Below, piece by piece: positions 20,988-31,221 of a DNA stretch of 64,000 nucleotides. Position 1 is the stretch's first letter. The number at the start of each line of letters is the position of its first letter. The stretch spans positions 9,681,545 through 9,745,544 of the forward strand of contig NC_062994.1 of assembly GCF_023078275.1 (NCBI RefSeq). The letters are read 5' to 3'. Source of the stretch: Leguminivora glycinivorella. Taxonomy: Eukaryota > Arthropoda > Insecta > Lepidoptera > Tortricidae. Below the pieces are notes generated by a model. It saw nothing but the letters and a program-made list of their open reading frames with translations. It had not been told where the DNA came from and searched no databases. A program made the position numbers and the translations under genes.

Positions 20988-21240
20988 TAACCCCCGACGC
21001 AAAAACGAAGGGGTGTTATAAGTTTGACGTGTCTGTCTGTCTGTCTGTCCGTCTGTCTGTCTGTCGGTCTGTCTGTCTGTGGCATCATAGCTCCCGAACG
21101 GATGAACCGATTTAGATTTAGTTGTTTTTGTCTAAAAGCTGAGTTAGTCGGGAGTGTCCTTAGCCATGTTTCATGAAAATCGGTCCACTATGTCGCGGTC
21201 GGGGATTTTTTCAAAATTTTAATTTTGTGGTTAGGTTATT
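20988..21240 (+). repeat. Repeat family B, full copy
   Basis: Starts AACCCCCGACGCAAAAACGA, has the GTCT/GTCC microsatellite at about 21030-21080, CTCCCGAACGGATGAACCGA, and ends TTGTGGTTAGGTTAT. Confidence 0.82.
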
Positions 21241-21562
21241 AGAATTGTGTCCGTATCCAAATTTTATTAAATTTTCAATGACTCTGGTATGATCTGTGAC
21301 TCTGGTCTAGGTCTAACCGTTTCCTATAACATTTTATTCTTAATGTAAATCAGCTCAGAACTAACCCGCATAACTCAGAACTTTGCGATTGTCCCACGAC
21401 ACATGTTGGCCATTTTAACGACATTTTCCTGGTTTCACACAATCGTAAGATCTTAAACAGACAACTAGGGAAGTGCCACAAGCACTATTAACTATAAAAA
21501 GTTATCTTGAATAGTACTTAAAAGTACCAGGGCGACAGAGCGAAGCTCAGAGTTGTATTTTG

Positions 21563-21616
21563 AACCCCCGACGCAAAAACGACGGGGTGTTATAAGTTTG
21601 ACGAGTATGTCTGTCA
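21563..21616 (+). repeat. Family B, 5' end only
   Basis: AACCCCCGACGCAAAAACGA followed by GGGGTGTTATAAGTTTGACG, joined directly to an RTE fragment. The 5' portion of the open frame at 21553 comes from this repeat. Confidence 0.7.
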
Positions 21617-22195
21617 CACAAACTATCTGGGACATTTTGGGAAACCTATTGGATTGGTGCAAAGAAATCGATCGACGCATCGAGAACGCCTGGAAGAGCT
21701 TCTGGTCCATGAAGACGCTAATGAAGGGCAACCTTCCACTGACACTAAAGCGCAAACTCGTCGACATGTGTATCCTGCCTATCCTAACATACGGCGCCCA
21801 AACTTGGTCATTGACGGAAGCCCAAAAGTCCCGACTCAAGATTTGCCAGCGAGCAATGGAGCGCAGCATACTCGGAGTCCGCAGAACCGATCGGGTTAGA
21901 AACACCGAACTGCGCTCCAAAACTGGTATTGTAGATGTGGGTGTTAAGTCTGCAAGGCTCAAGTGGGATTGGGCAGGACATGTCTGCCGAATGCATCCAG
22001 ATCGGTGGGCCAGGTTGGCTACCGACTGGACACCACAGATTAGCCGGGGCAGAGGTAGGCCAAAGAAAAGATGGCGGGATGACCTCGACGCATTTTGCGG
22101 CGACTGGCCGGAGCAAGCGGCAAATCGGGATGAGTGGCGGAAGAAAGGGGAGGCCTTTGCCCAGCAGTGGGACACAATTATAGGCTAGGGAAAAA
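21617..22195 (+). pseudogene. RTE-clade reverse transcriptase, C-terminal fragment
   Basis: The C-terminal part of a non-LTR retrotransposon polymerase, after the catalytic region. The readable part runs KEIDRRIENAWKSFWSMK, LVDMCILPILTYGAQTWSLT, CQRAMERSILGVRRTDRVRN, LKWDWAGHVCRM and RGRGRPKKRWRDDLDAF, ending DEWRKKGEAFAQQWDTIIG and a stop. It is closely similar in order and wording to RTE-A at 39830-40909 on the other strand, so both belong to one RTE family. Upstream, YLGHFGKP is in another frame, so a frameshift lies near 21640. A run of ten A follows the stop (22191-22200), consistent with a 3' tail. The endonuclease and polymerase core are missing. Confidence 0.85.
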
Positions 22196-22284
22196 AAAAA
22201 TTGGATCTTGCCATCATGGACTCTATCAGCCTACCAATTTTTATCAAAATCGGAGACGTGATCCAAATGTACAAACTTTTCGAG

Positions 22285-22603
22285 AATCACTGGGCTAATG
22301 TCGAAGGCGGCGAGCGTACGCTCGCCTCGAACCATAGAGGGGCCCCATATGTGATGCCGGGAAGGAGGATCAAGCGTTTCCGATCCTCCTTTTACCATGC
22401 GGGTGCCCTGGCCAGGGCTGCCGGAGAACGCAGTGGTGAAGTGAAACGTTCCGAACCCAGTGCGCTCTCACAACGGAAAAGAGGGTGAAACGCCGTAGTG
22501 GGTTTAGTGGGTAGGGCCGTTTCTCCCCTTCTCGCCAGGAGAAGGGAAAGCAACGGCGAGTCCCACAGCGTGCGCAACTGCATTCCCACTCCGTAAAAAA
22601 AAG
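22285..22603 (+). repeat. GC-rich probable non-LTR 3' UTR
   Basis: The GC content jumps here (GGGCCCCATATGTGATGCCG, GGGTGCCCTGGCCAGGGCTG, GTAGTGGGTTTAGTGGGTAG), and the stretch ends CACTCCGTAAAAAAAA. This type of GC-rich tail with a poly-A end fits the 3' UTR of an R1- or Jockey-type LINE. The frames in it do not look like known proteins. Confidence 0.4.
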
Positions 22604-22788
22604 GCTCTCATGTTGAGGTCACATCACTACGGTATTGTGTCAGAACAAAAGCCCAGATTACATCTGGAGGCAGATTAGCGTTTTTAAAACTATAATTTAG
22701 CGTAATCTTCCATTTCCCACACTGATGGTGATAACATTGCGTTTCGAGAATTGCTGGAATTTGAGTTGTTAGTGTTTAGCATGAGGTG

Positions 22789-23027
22789 AAGCGCTTGTAG
22801 CCTAGCGGTAAGTGCGTGCGACTTTCGTTCAGGAGGTCACGGGTTCGAACCCCGGCTCGCACCAATGAGTTTTCTGAACTTATGTGCGAAATATCATTTG
22901 ATATTTGCCAGTCGTTTTTCGGTGAAGGAAAACATCGTGAGGAAACCGGACTAATTCCAATAAGGTCTAGTTACCCTTCGGGTTGGAAGGTCAGATTGCA
23001 GTCGCTTTCGTAAAACTAGTGCCTGGG
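22789..23027 (+). repeat. SINE S1, 3' truncated
   Basis: AAGCGCTTGTAGCCTAGCGG head, B box GGGTTCGAACCCCGG, body to GTAAAACTAGTGCCT. The final third (CGCCAAATC...GGAGGATGATGA) is missing. Confidence 0.8.
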
Positions 23028-23167
23028 CAAATTCATAATTTAGGACACCCCAATTAGCGTGTGGTTAACAAAAATTAACTCACTGTCAGCCAATATGGAT
23101 AAGAACGATAGAGATACTACGAAAACGATATATCGTAAGCGATGTACATAAGGCTACGTATCTAGCT

Positions 23168-23740
23168 CGGCTTACTTTTTTTTTTTTAATACTACGTCGG
23201 TGGCAAACAAGTATACGGTCCGCCTGATGTAAAGCGGTCACCGTAACCTATGGACGCCTGCAACTCAAACAGTGTCACATGCGCGTTGCCACCCCATTAG
23301 AAACTTGTACACTCCCTTTTGCTGTGTTAAGTACATAGCAAAAAGGAGTGTACAAGTTCCAAGGGGGGTTCGGGTTGCCGACGACTCAAAGGACAATAGA
23401 CAGAACAAGTTAGTTCCGTAAGTCCTCCCGTCGCCAGCACACCGCACCCTCGTTGAGCTCTGGCAGCCTTACTCACCGGCAGGAACACAACACTATGAGT
23501 AGGGTCTAGTGCTATTTGGCTGCGGTCTTCTGTAGGGCGGAGGTACTACCCCAGTTAGGCTCTGCTCTAGATTCGAGCGAGACGATATCCGCTGTGCTGT
23601 GCCCTACCACACAAAGCGGAATATCATTCGCTATGCCCTACCTCCTAACAAGTACTTTTTATAATAGTACAAGCTCTGTAATCATAGTATACTTATATGC
23701 GGTGTCTGCTGTCTGCGGCTAGTCTGCGCAAGCGCCAGTT
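23168..23740 (+). repeat. Retroposon-like repeat with embedded 58-bp palindrome
   Basis: ACTACGTCGGTGGCAAACAA, CCGCCTGATGTAAAGCGGTC and ATGGACGCCTGCAACTC open a repeat type common in moths, followed by CTCGTTGAGCTCTGGCAGCC and GGAACACAACACTATGAGTA. Between the two parts lies a palindrome, AACTTGTACACTCC...GGAGTGTACAAGTT (about 23303-23360). The 5' part with the palindrome recurs in inverse at 27812-27995. Confidence 0.65.
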
Positions 23741-24179
23741 AAGTCGCTGTCACATCGAGAGCAAATAAAAATAAAATATTAATGTTATTACATGCCAATC
23801 TCACTCAAAGACATTAAGCTCTGACCTCTTCCGACGTATTGGTGTGATAGAAAGGGACAAACGATGTTTAATCGGTTTGTTAACTTTAGTGAACATTTAT
23901 GAATAAGGGGGTTAGTCTTCAACAGAATGACATAATGTCACGATCCTCAGCATTAAAGGAATGACTGAAGAAGAAGATATATTAAGATAAGTCTACATTT
24001 TTCGTTTATTATTTAATTGTATTTAATGGATTTGATTTGTGTGAACAATGAACGATATATATGTTGAACAATGGTCTCCTGGACGATTCGGGACTTCGCC
24101 CCACGTGGAGCTCTGCCTGTGACGTTCACATTTAGACACTTGTACCTGACATGTTTAATAAATAATAATAACAAGTACA
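23741..24179. other. no gene seen
   Basis: Contains TACGTATTGGTGTGATAGAA-like sequence near 23840, which also occurs in inverse near 56325. No coding signal. Confidence 0.4.
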
Positions 24180-24592
24180 TACCTGCGCCAGTTCTCGAAA
24201 ATGGTCGTGCCACGCTCCATTGGGATCGATCTATAATCACTGACAGGACTATTGTAGCCAATAAGCCTGACATTGTGATAATAGATCGATCGCAACGCCG
24301 GGCCGTGCTCGTCGACATCACCATCCCCCATGATGAGAATCTCGTGAAAGCCGAGAAGGACAAGTCCAGTAAGTACCTAGACTTGGCTTACGAGATAACC
24401 GCCATGTGGGATATTGTTGATTCGACGATCATTGTCCCGATAGTCGTTTCAGCGAACGGTCTCATAGCGAAGAGTCTCGACCAACATCTTGAGAGACTCT
24501 CGTTAGGTGGCTGGATCAAGGGCCAGATGCAGAAGGCGGTGATCTTGGACACGGCGCGGATAGTTCGACGGTTCCTCTCTCTGCAGCCCTAA
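24180..24592 (+). pseudogene. REL-type endonuclease end of an R4/R2-like retrotransposon
   Basis: The readable protein starts YIPAPVLENGRATLHWDR and continues with ITDRTIVANKPDIVIIDRSQ and LVDITIPHDENLVKAEKDK, then EITAMWDIVDSTIIVPIVVS and GQMQKAVILDTARIVRRFL, closing with a stop at 24592. Residues K65-P66-D67 and D82 of the open frame give KPD-x14-D. This matches the (K/R)PD-x(12-14)-(D/E) motif of restriction-like endonucleases at the C terminus of site-preferring non-LTR elements (R2, R4, NeSL and CRE groups). The polymerase is absent, so the copy is 5'-truncated. The first 36 codons of the open frame come from other DNA. A non-coding tail with AATAAAGAG runs to about 24765, where an S2 SINE begins. 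Confidence 0.65.
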
Positions 24593-24776
24593 CCACCGGC
24601 AGCTTGGGCCCTGCCCCGCTGCTGGCGGCACCCTAGGTAAGGTTTTTTATAATGTGTTTATATATTTTGTATTGTTTTGTATGTGGGTTTTGTATTTTAC
24701 TTTTATAATCATAATATAAAAAAACCTAGCCTAAGAATTAAGATGAATAAAGAGAAATAATAAATATTATAGGACA

Positions 24777-24992
24777 TTCTTACACAGATTGCTTGAGCCC
24801 CACGGTAAGCTCAAGAAGGCTTGTATTGTGGGTACTCAGACAAATCCATATACATAGAAAACATCCATGACTCAGGAACAAATATCTGTGCTCATCACAC
24901 AAATAAATGCCCTTACCGGGATTCGAACACAGGACCGCGGCTTAGCAGGCAGAGTCACTACCGTACCGACTGAGCCAGACCGGTCGTCAAAA
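24777..24992 (-). repeat. tRNA-derived SINE, family S2
   Basis: Minus strand: head GACCGGTCTGGCTCAGTCGG with A box, a B-box-like TGTTCGAATCCCGGTAAGGG, then ATTTGTGTGATGAGCACAGA, CATGGATGTTTTCTATGTAT and a tail GTGTAAGAATGTCCTATAAT. Copies at 32239 and 52263 share the borders. Confidence 0.8.
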
Positions 24993-25084
24993 TGCTTGGT
25001 TCATACAATCATGGTACGCGTTCACCTACACGAGCTTAGACTGTGTGCTAGGAACCCGCCTCTTCCATATATTTGATGGGAATA

Positions 25085-25770
25085 GGAAACTTGAGTGTTC
25101 TTAAAATAAAATATTTTATACCATTCACGAAATAAAGCATCAGATAATTATTAGAAATACACGAACAATAGTTATTTGTTATACAAGGGGGCAAAGTTGT
25201 ATTTTAACGCCGAGTGTGGAATTGAAAAACGAGCAAGTGAAAGGATTCTATAGTTGAACCACGAGCGAAGCGAGTGGTTCGAGAATAGTATCCTGAACTT
25301 GCGAGTTTTTTAACACACGAGAAGTAAAATACATTTGCACCCGAGTGTAACACAACACTTTTCCCCTCACTATAGCGAGGAAACTACAACGCAAAAAATG
25401 CGTTGATCACTGCTTCCAGTAGTTCCACAGGTGGTAAATCATCTTTATTACTAGATTCACCTACTTTTATCAATTTTAAAGCAGTTAATTTGACTTTATT
25501 CAAGGTCAAATTACTTTACCCACTTGTGAATAAAATGCGTTTTTACCCGCTGGTATTAAAGGACAAAACACGTGTTTCCGAGCTAGTGAGGGGAAAAGTT
25601 ATTTATAAATCGAATTTATATTTAATAAGTCAGGTAGAAATATATAAAGTAACTGAATTGACCGTGACGTCACACAATTCGATTTCATATTAATTCCATA
25701 TTAGCAAGTCGTTCAAATTTGTTTTGACAGTTTTTAAAAAGAAGCTGATTTGACTAGGAGGCAAGTAGCC
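25085..25770 (+). mobile_element. Longest single family C copy with flanks
   Basis: The full 430-bp core lies at about 25166-25598 (TTATTTGTTATACAAGGGGG to CTAGTGAGGGGAAAAG). It is flanked left by AATAGGAAACTTGAG and right by CTGAATTGACCGTGACGTCA and TTTGACTAGGAGGCAAGTAG. The outer ends are diverged relatives of the GGCTAGTTTCCTA ends of the 1455-2072 element. Confidence 0.6.
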
Positions 25771-25974
25771 TATTGCCCGAGGAGTGGCGTGCGCTTGGTG
25801 TGTCCCTTACCTGTCTGTCCTACTAACAGCCGGACGGACTCGTATATGTGTCGAGAATGGCCCCCTATTAGGCTGGACACGCTTTCTATAAGCTTGTTCT
25901 TGCCTTTACATAGTCATTGGATACAGGTGTTTATCCTTGTAGGGCCCAGTGTGCATTAAAATGTACATTACATA

Positions 25975-27225
25975 CAGGGTGCCCGGTAATTAATGGACAA
26001 CCTTTTAACCACCAAGAGGGCACCTTATTTTTACTAAGGTCAGGTGGGGTAAGGGAAACATACTTCATTTTTTATATTTTACATCGAGCTCTAATCACTT
26101 TATTTAATGTCGTATATTCATCTTGACCGACACAAAGTATGCTTCTTTAAGTCTGCTTTCTAGGGCGAAATTAATTTTTAAACTAGCTTTATTGCATGTA
26201 GCTGGAAATTTATAAAATGTTTAGGCTGGTCCTGCCGTTTCCCTTTCCCGAGTTTTGGGGTAAGGGAAACACTTCGCTAAAATCTTAAAGTATTGCTGCT
26301 AGTGTGGATTATACCGGTAATGTAAATTAAAAAAAACATCACCAATCAAATGGAGACTTTGGTTCTTTGACATATAGTTTAAAATAGAAAATATTTACAT
26401 AAATTGAAATTCGGGGTAAGGGGAACATATGGACTTGAGACAGGGGTGGTTAACTAAAAATTATAATTGTTTTTAAATATTTTTTTACAAGTTTTTTTCG
26501 AAAATTCAAATTTCAGTACTGCAAATTAAAAAACGACTATTAATTATTAGTAATTATTCGTATTTAAAATACTGAAGCTTGGATCAATACAAAATTTCTG
26601 TACTTATAGAATATGTGTCTCTGAAAATGTTCATGACCCCTGAAATCGGGAAAAGGAAACATATGTTCCACTTACCCCGGCTATGGTAGTTCCCGTTACC
26701 CCGGTATGTCATTTGTAGGTTGTGTTATGAATCACGTTGAATTTTCATATTTACAGCATAGTTTTCTCAAATTCAAATACCAGACATGAACATTAAACAT
26801 ATAAAGGAATATTTACAGATATCAAAAGTCTTCGGACATGACTTTTTGCTACCCAAATCACTACACAAATAATACTCGTCCAACTCGTGGTCTTGTAGCA
26901 CGACAACTGATTTTTTGTTTTTGTCAAGGACGCACACTCCTTAGAGCTAGCGCTATTTTTGTTTTTGTTTCGGAACTAAATCCTAGGTAGTACCTTACCG
27001 ACCACCAAATGACCCAGCTACAGTCTATGAATTCAGAGTTACCGATCAGTGTTTCCCTTCCCCCATAGTCCCCCTTACCCCACCTGACCTTACCTAAAAT
27101 TTCAAAAAGTGCGAAAATCTCGAAAATCTAGCGGCTTTTACTAAACCTTAATGTCTATTTCCTGGACCAGTATAAGGTGCCCTCTTGGTGGTTATAAGGT
27201 TGTCCATTAATTACCGGGCACCCGG
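25975..27225. mobile_element. DNA transposon with 50-bp TIRs, TA duplication
   Basis: Left end CAGGGTGCCCGGTAATTAAT continues through CCACCAAGAGGGCACCTTA. The right end is the reverse complement with few changes (CCGGGTGCCCGG at the tip). TA at 25973-25974 and 27226-27227. It is 1251 bp long with no transposase frame and contains a second inverted-repeat unit at 26041-27086. Confidence 0.82.
26041..27086. mobile_element. Inner inverted-repeat element rich in GGGGTAAGGGAAACA motifs
   Basis: Begins CAGGTGGGGTAAGGGAAACA and ends CCCCTTACCCCACCTG. The motif GGGGTAAGG(G)AAACA or its complement recurs inside at about 26243, 26260, 26413, 26650, 26675, 26692 and 27050. No protein frame. The repeated motif may be a binding site for a transposase supplied in trans (inference). 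Confidence 0.55.
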
Positions 27226-27429
27226 TATAAATCTTTTTAGAACCTTTCTTTAGAGCTAGACTTTAGGGTGGGTCGTTTTTTGACCTTTTTTAAACATCGG
27301 TTGCATAAAATAGAATACTCTCCCATAGAAAATACCAACTTCAGTTAAAACTCAGAGCATATATGGGAATTAGGGGGCCATCCCCAAAATCGCGAAATTA
27401 AGGGCGTTCCCTACGCCAATGACCTTCGA

Positions 27430-27640
27430 TTTGAATCCATTGATATTATGATAGTTGCTAAAGCCTAACATATTCCTAACTTCTGATTAGCAGAAACGTC
27501 TGCAATCGATGCCACTAGGCTTAGAACCAATTTAAAAGTGGAAAATGTCTGCCTTGGGTGAGACTTGAACTCACGGCCAAGGCAGACATTTTCCACTTTT
27601 AAATTTATTCTAAGCCTAACATATTAACAGAATCGTCTTT
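27430..27640 (-). repeat. tRNA-like SINE fragment with nested hairpins
   Basis: AAAAGTGGAAAATGTCTGCC (from about 27533) is reverse-complemented at about 27580-27604, and the 20-nt centre, GTGAGACTTGAACTCACGG, itself folds (GTGAG/CTCAC). The flanks (TCGATGCCACTAGGCTTAGA, CTAAGCCTAACATATT) recur around 29455-29620, so this is a repeat family whose copy has turned into a hairpin. Confidence 0.5.
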
Positions 27641-27811
27641 AAACAAAGTAGTTTTAGACCATGTTTTTTTTTTCTTTCAAAATATGGTTCTTACAAATAG
27701 AGATCAAAGAGTGTTATAATTCAACACTACAGGTGTTGTCTAACACTCCAGATTTTGTAAAAACGATGTATGAAATTGGTCTCTTTACAATTAATAACTA
27801 ATAATATAATT

Positions 27812-27995
27812 ACTTGTACACTCCTTTTTGCTATGTACTTAACACAGCAAAAGGGAATGTACAAGTTTCTAATGGGGTGGCAACGCGCATGTGACACTGT
27901 TTGAGTTGCAGGCGTCCATAGGTCACGGTTACCGCTTTACATCAGGCGGGCCGTATGCTTGTTTGCCACCTACGTAGTATAAAAAAAATCTAATG
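27812..27995 (-). repeat. Inverted copy of the 23.2-kb repeat with its palindrome
   Basis: Carries the 58-bp palindrome (ACTTGTACACTCCTTTTTGC ... GGGAATGTACAAGT), then the complement of GGACGCCTGCAACTC and GTGGCAAACAAGCATACGGC, ending at a T-rich tail. Over 180 bp shared with 23168-23366. Confidence 0.7.
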
Positions 27996-29200
27996 AATAT
28001 ATTTTAATTATTGACAATGACAGTTGATGTAAAAATTGCTTATAAAAACCATAAACCGTGAGAAAGGCTATCAGCCTCTCTGGCGTCTTCATAGGTAATA
28101 TAGACTTAAACACAGTGCAAATTCAGAAGTTTCGACTCAAAACTTGTCAAAAATCGACGAAAACCGTGCGGAGTTAAGGCTGCTTTCAAAAAAAACGTAA
28201 AAACAATGTAAAATTGATAGTTTTAGTCGGTGAAATACTACACTTTCCGTTATCCAATAGATTTATTTAATTCAAATTTCAGTTAGAGCATCTTATTATC
28301 TTGATTTTTATAAGACTGGATTTTTGAAAACCAACTCACAAAATTAATTATGAATTTTTCTCTAATGCACGTTTAGAAAAACTCACGTATAGAGCTGAGT
28401 TAGTCGACCTTATTTGTAAAATTTGGACAATTTTGATTACTAAAACAGGTCAATTTATATTCGTATACCCTGTACTACAAACTTCTCAGACTACATTTTG
28501 ATTATAAGGTTTTAAAAAAGAGTAAACGAGGCTAAGACGAATTCAATTTTTTTCAGAAATTACCTAAAATTAAGTGACAATTTCTTTGAAAATCTACATC
28601 ACATCGAAATAATTTTTGTACTTAATTAATCTGCAATGTTTACTTAAATTGCTGTTATGCCTTAGTGATTATAAATTGCTATTATTTATTTTTGGCAATT
28701 TTTTGAAAACGAGCCTTCACCGGTACAATTATTACCACTTTTGGACATTATCTCATATTTTGTTAGACCAAGTAGAAAAAGTCCTATAACGTGATATATA
28801 TTTGAAAACTACTCGCAAAGCCCTTTAATTTGATACCACACACGGTATGATCAAGCGCTTGGTTGCGATTTCACTGTTTTTCACACGAAAGCCCTCTTAA
28901 ATGAGTCTCCCATAAAAAAATACCATGTTTAAATAAAACAGGCGCCTAAAAGTGAATGAGTTTAAAGAAACAGCCTTCTTCTCTTTTTTACGAAGGAGAG
29001 AGCTAAAAATAGAGCGAGACAAATGCAATTACGAGATATATTTTTAATCTGAAGATTAAATACCGGTGTTGTGTTACTGTTTAACCAGCTGACGTAGGGT
29101 TGGAGTAAGAATGTCGATTAAATATTATCGATGAATGATAACTAATTTATTGTAACCTTAATGCTAATAATCAAAAGATTTTCCAAAACGTCCAAATATA
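27996..29200. other. no gene seen
   Basis: About 1.2 kb of AT-rich DNA without repeats shared in the window, coding frames or splice-bounded exons that I can support. Confidence 0.45.
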
Positions 29201-29413
29201 GGTGGGCATTTCTCAGAGCGTTTAAATTTTTTTGATTTCGGTGGCAACATTTTTACGTGAATCCTGTAAGAGTCACATGAAATTTTGTCAATTTAAATAG
29301 AAGTCGCGGATTTCTACCAGAAACAAAGAAAACTCATGCTATGCTTATGGGGTTCCGGTAATAATGCTGCCACCGAAATCAAAAAAGTTGAAACGCTCTG
29401 AGAAATGCCCAGG
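29201..29413. mobile_element. MITE, 46-bp TIR, TA duplication
   Basis: GGTGGGCATTTCTCAGAGCG then TTTTTTTGATTTCGGTGGCA at the left is mirrored at the right with few mismatches. TA at 29199-29200 and 29414-29415. 213 bp, non-coding. Confidence 0.85.
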
Positions 29414-29439
29414 TACTCTAATTAATCCAATTTTGCTTA

Positions 29440-29640
29440 GTAAATTTAATAGTGGAAAGACGGCAGACTCCTTGGGTGACTTGAACTCATTCCAGCGTTC
29501 TGCCAACTGAGCGACCAAAACTTAATGAGATAGTCTAAGTATTAATCCACTTTCAAATTGATTCTAAGCCCAGTGGCGTCGATTGCAGAAGTTTTTGCTT
29601 ATCTAAAGTTAAAAATGAAGAATATAATATAACTAGATTT
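29440..29640 (-). repeat. tRNA-like SINE remnant
   Basis: Minus strand: GGTCGCTCAGTTGGCAGAAC resembles an A box and GAGTTCAAGTCACCCAAGG a decayed B box. The flank shared with 27430-27640 (GTGGCGTCGATTGCAGAAGT) supports a repeat, not a tRNA gene. Confidence 0.5.
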
Positions 29641-29816
29641 CACGTTGGGAAGTTTGAAATAAATCATTAAGCATAGAAAATATAACAGAATACATCAATT
29701 GTAATCCTGTTCAGAAAATCTTGTCATTTAAAAAATATTTTTGTCCGAATATTATACGCATAGGCATAGGCACAGTACCTAAGTATTATTTTTAACACAT
29801 GTTTTCTTTTCTACAG

Positions 29817-29863
29817 GTAAATCATCGACAACGCAAGTCACCATCGACATCGATGATCGATAA
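29817..29863 (+). CDS. Candidate terminal coding exon
   Basis: A pyrimidine-rich acceptor (GTTTTCTTTTCTACAG, ending at 29816) precedes a short open stretch that reads GKSSTTQVTIDIDDR and then TAA (29861-29863), when taken in the frame that leaves the first two bases to the previous codon. What follows, AGTCCCATCGCTATCTCATC and onward, is of higher complexity than the AT-rich surroundings and may be 3' UTR. No upstream exon on the same strand was found nearby and I do not recognise the peptide. The acceptor is good, but a 15-codon exon is weak evidence, so chance is a real alternative. Confidence 0.3.
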
Positions 29864-30060
29864 GTCCCATCGCTATCTCATCCCTACAAGGACTTGTTCT
29901 ACTTTTTATAACCTGCTGCTATGATAATACATCCCGTACCATGACACACTTAAAATATGTGTCTGACTATACACTTCAATTTACAAGCCATTTTCACCCC
30001 AATGACTATACATTACGGGGTGTATTTTTGTAAAGATTTTGCTGGATTTGTGACGTTATG

Positions 30061-30830
30061 CTTTTTAAGTATGGGAATAGGCTGAGGGCGTATAAAAACA
30101 GTCTGGAATCATAAACTAGATGTGTTTTAGGCACTAGTCATACCTAAAGCGAGTAAACGATTAGCTATCGGCTATAGGAACGAACAAAAGAACGAAAAAA
30201 AAAAAATGCTCACGAAACTAGTTTCGCCATGTCTGTCTGTCCGTCCGCGGATAATCTCAGTAACCGTTAGCACTAGAAAGCTGAAATTTAGTACCAATAT
30301 GTATATCAATCACGCCGACAAAGTGGTAAAATAAAAAGTGGAAAAAATGTTTTGTTAGGGTAACTACATGTAAAGTGGGGACTGATTTTTCATTCCAACC
30401 TTAACGTGTGATATATTGTCGGATAGGTATTTAAAAATAAATAGGGGTTTACTAAAATAGTTTTTTGATAATATTAATATTTTCGGAAATAATCGCACCT
30501 AAAGGAAAAAAGGGCGTCCCCCCCTTTAACTTTTGAACCATATGTTTAAAAAATATGAAAAAAATCACAAAAGTAGAACTTTATAAAGACTTTCTAGGAA
30601 AATTATTTTGAACTTGATAGGTTCAGTAGTTTTTGAGAAAAATACGGGAAACTACGGAACCCTACACTGAGCGTGGCCCGACACGCTCTTGGCCGGTTTT
30701 TTAAGTATAGAAATAGGCTGAGGGCGTATAAAAACAATCTGGAATAATAAACTAGATGTGTTTCAGGCACTAGTCCTACCAATAGCGAGAAAGCGATGAG
30801 ATGAGCTATCGCTGATGGGAATGAACACAG
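30061..30830. repeat. Direct duplication of about 110 bp flanking a family A copy
   Basis: TTTTTAAGTATGGGAATAGG then CTGAGGGCGTATAAAAACA and AACTAGATGTGTTTxAGGCA at 30061-30165 is repeated at about 30699-30800 with a few changes. The inverted family A copy (30215-30702) lies between. Confidence 0.7.
30215..30702 (-). repeat. Repeat family A, inverted
   Basis: From TTTCGCCATGTCTGTCTGTC to GCTCTTGGCCGGTTTT, the reverse complement of family A. The TGTAGGGGGGGTACCC portion is shortened and the terminal ACTACGGAACCC end is missing. Confidence 0.78.
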
Positions 30831-30869
30831 ATGTCATATATACCATAGATCAAGCAAACGTATCTACTT

Positions 30870-31060
30870 AGCGTGTCAAATGAACTCAGTGAAATCCACT
30901 GAGTTGTCCGTCTTTACTCGCAGCTTGCAGCTTTCGGGCGTCAATTTTTGTAAGTTGAAGTCAACCAAAACATAAAAAATGCCTCGTTACGTGATATTCA
31001 ATTGCAACAACACAAAAATTATGAACAATCAAGAGCCTGAGACATATTTAAAATTACAGG
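30870..31060 (+). other. Possible start of a THAP-like transposon gene
   Basis: A hairpin (AACTCAGTG...CACTGAGTT at about 30881-30906) is followed by an ATG (30979) opening a frame MPRYVIFNCNNTKIMNNQEP and ETYLKLQARINF before it decays. M-P-R-x-x-x-x-x-C-N-N resembles the first turn of THAP zinc fingers (C2CH), as in P-element-type transposases. The second Cys and the His are not visible. Only the first 30 codons are readable, so this is a weak call. Confidence 0.22.
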
Positions 31061-31221
31061 CAAGAATCAACTTCAGTACAAAATTTGACACGCTCGGCCC
31101 CTATACAAATATATGAATTTGTTTCTTCTATCTAAATTAAGTTCTATGGGAATGAACAAAAGACAGTCGCTCCCGTGTAAACAAAAGAGACGGGATGATA
31201 GCGAATGCGAGTTCGTCGGTA

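Noticed and set aside
21492..22175. 227-codon minus-strand frame
   Set aside because: It is antisense to the RTE C-terminal fragment, which has clear protein similarity on the plus strand.
24071..24180. N-terminal 36 codons of the REL-endonuclease frame as part of the protein
   Set aside because: The wording (FRHLYLTCLINNNNK) is unlike the family and the similarity begins only near YIPAPVLENG, so the start is chance.
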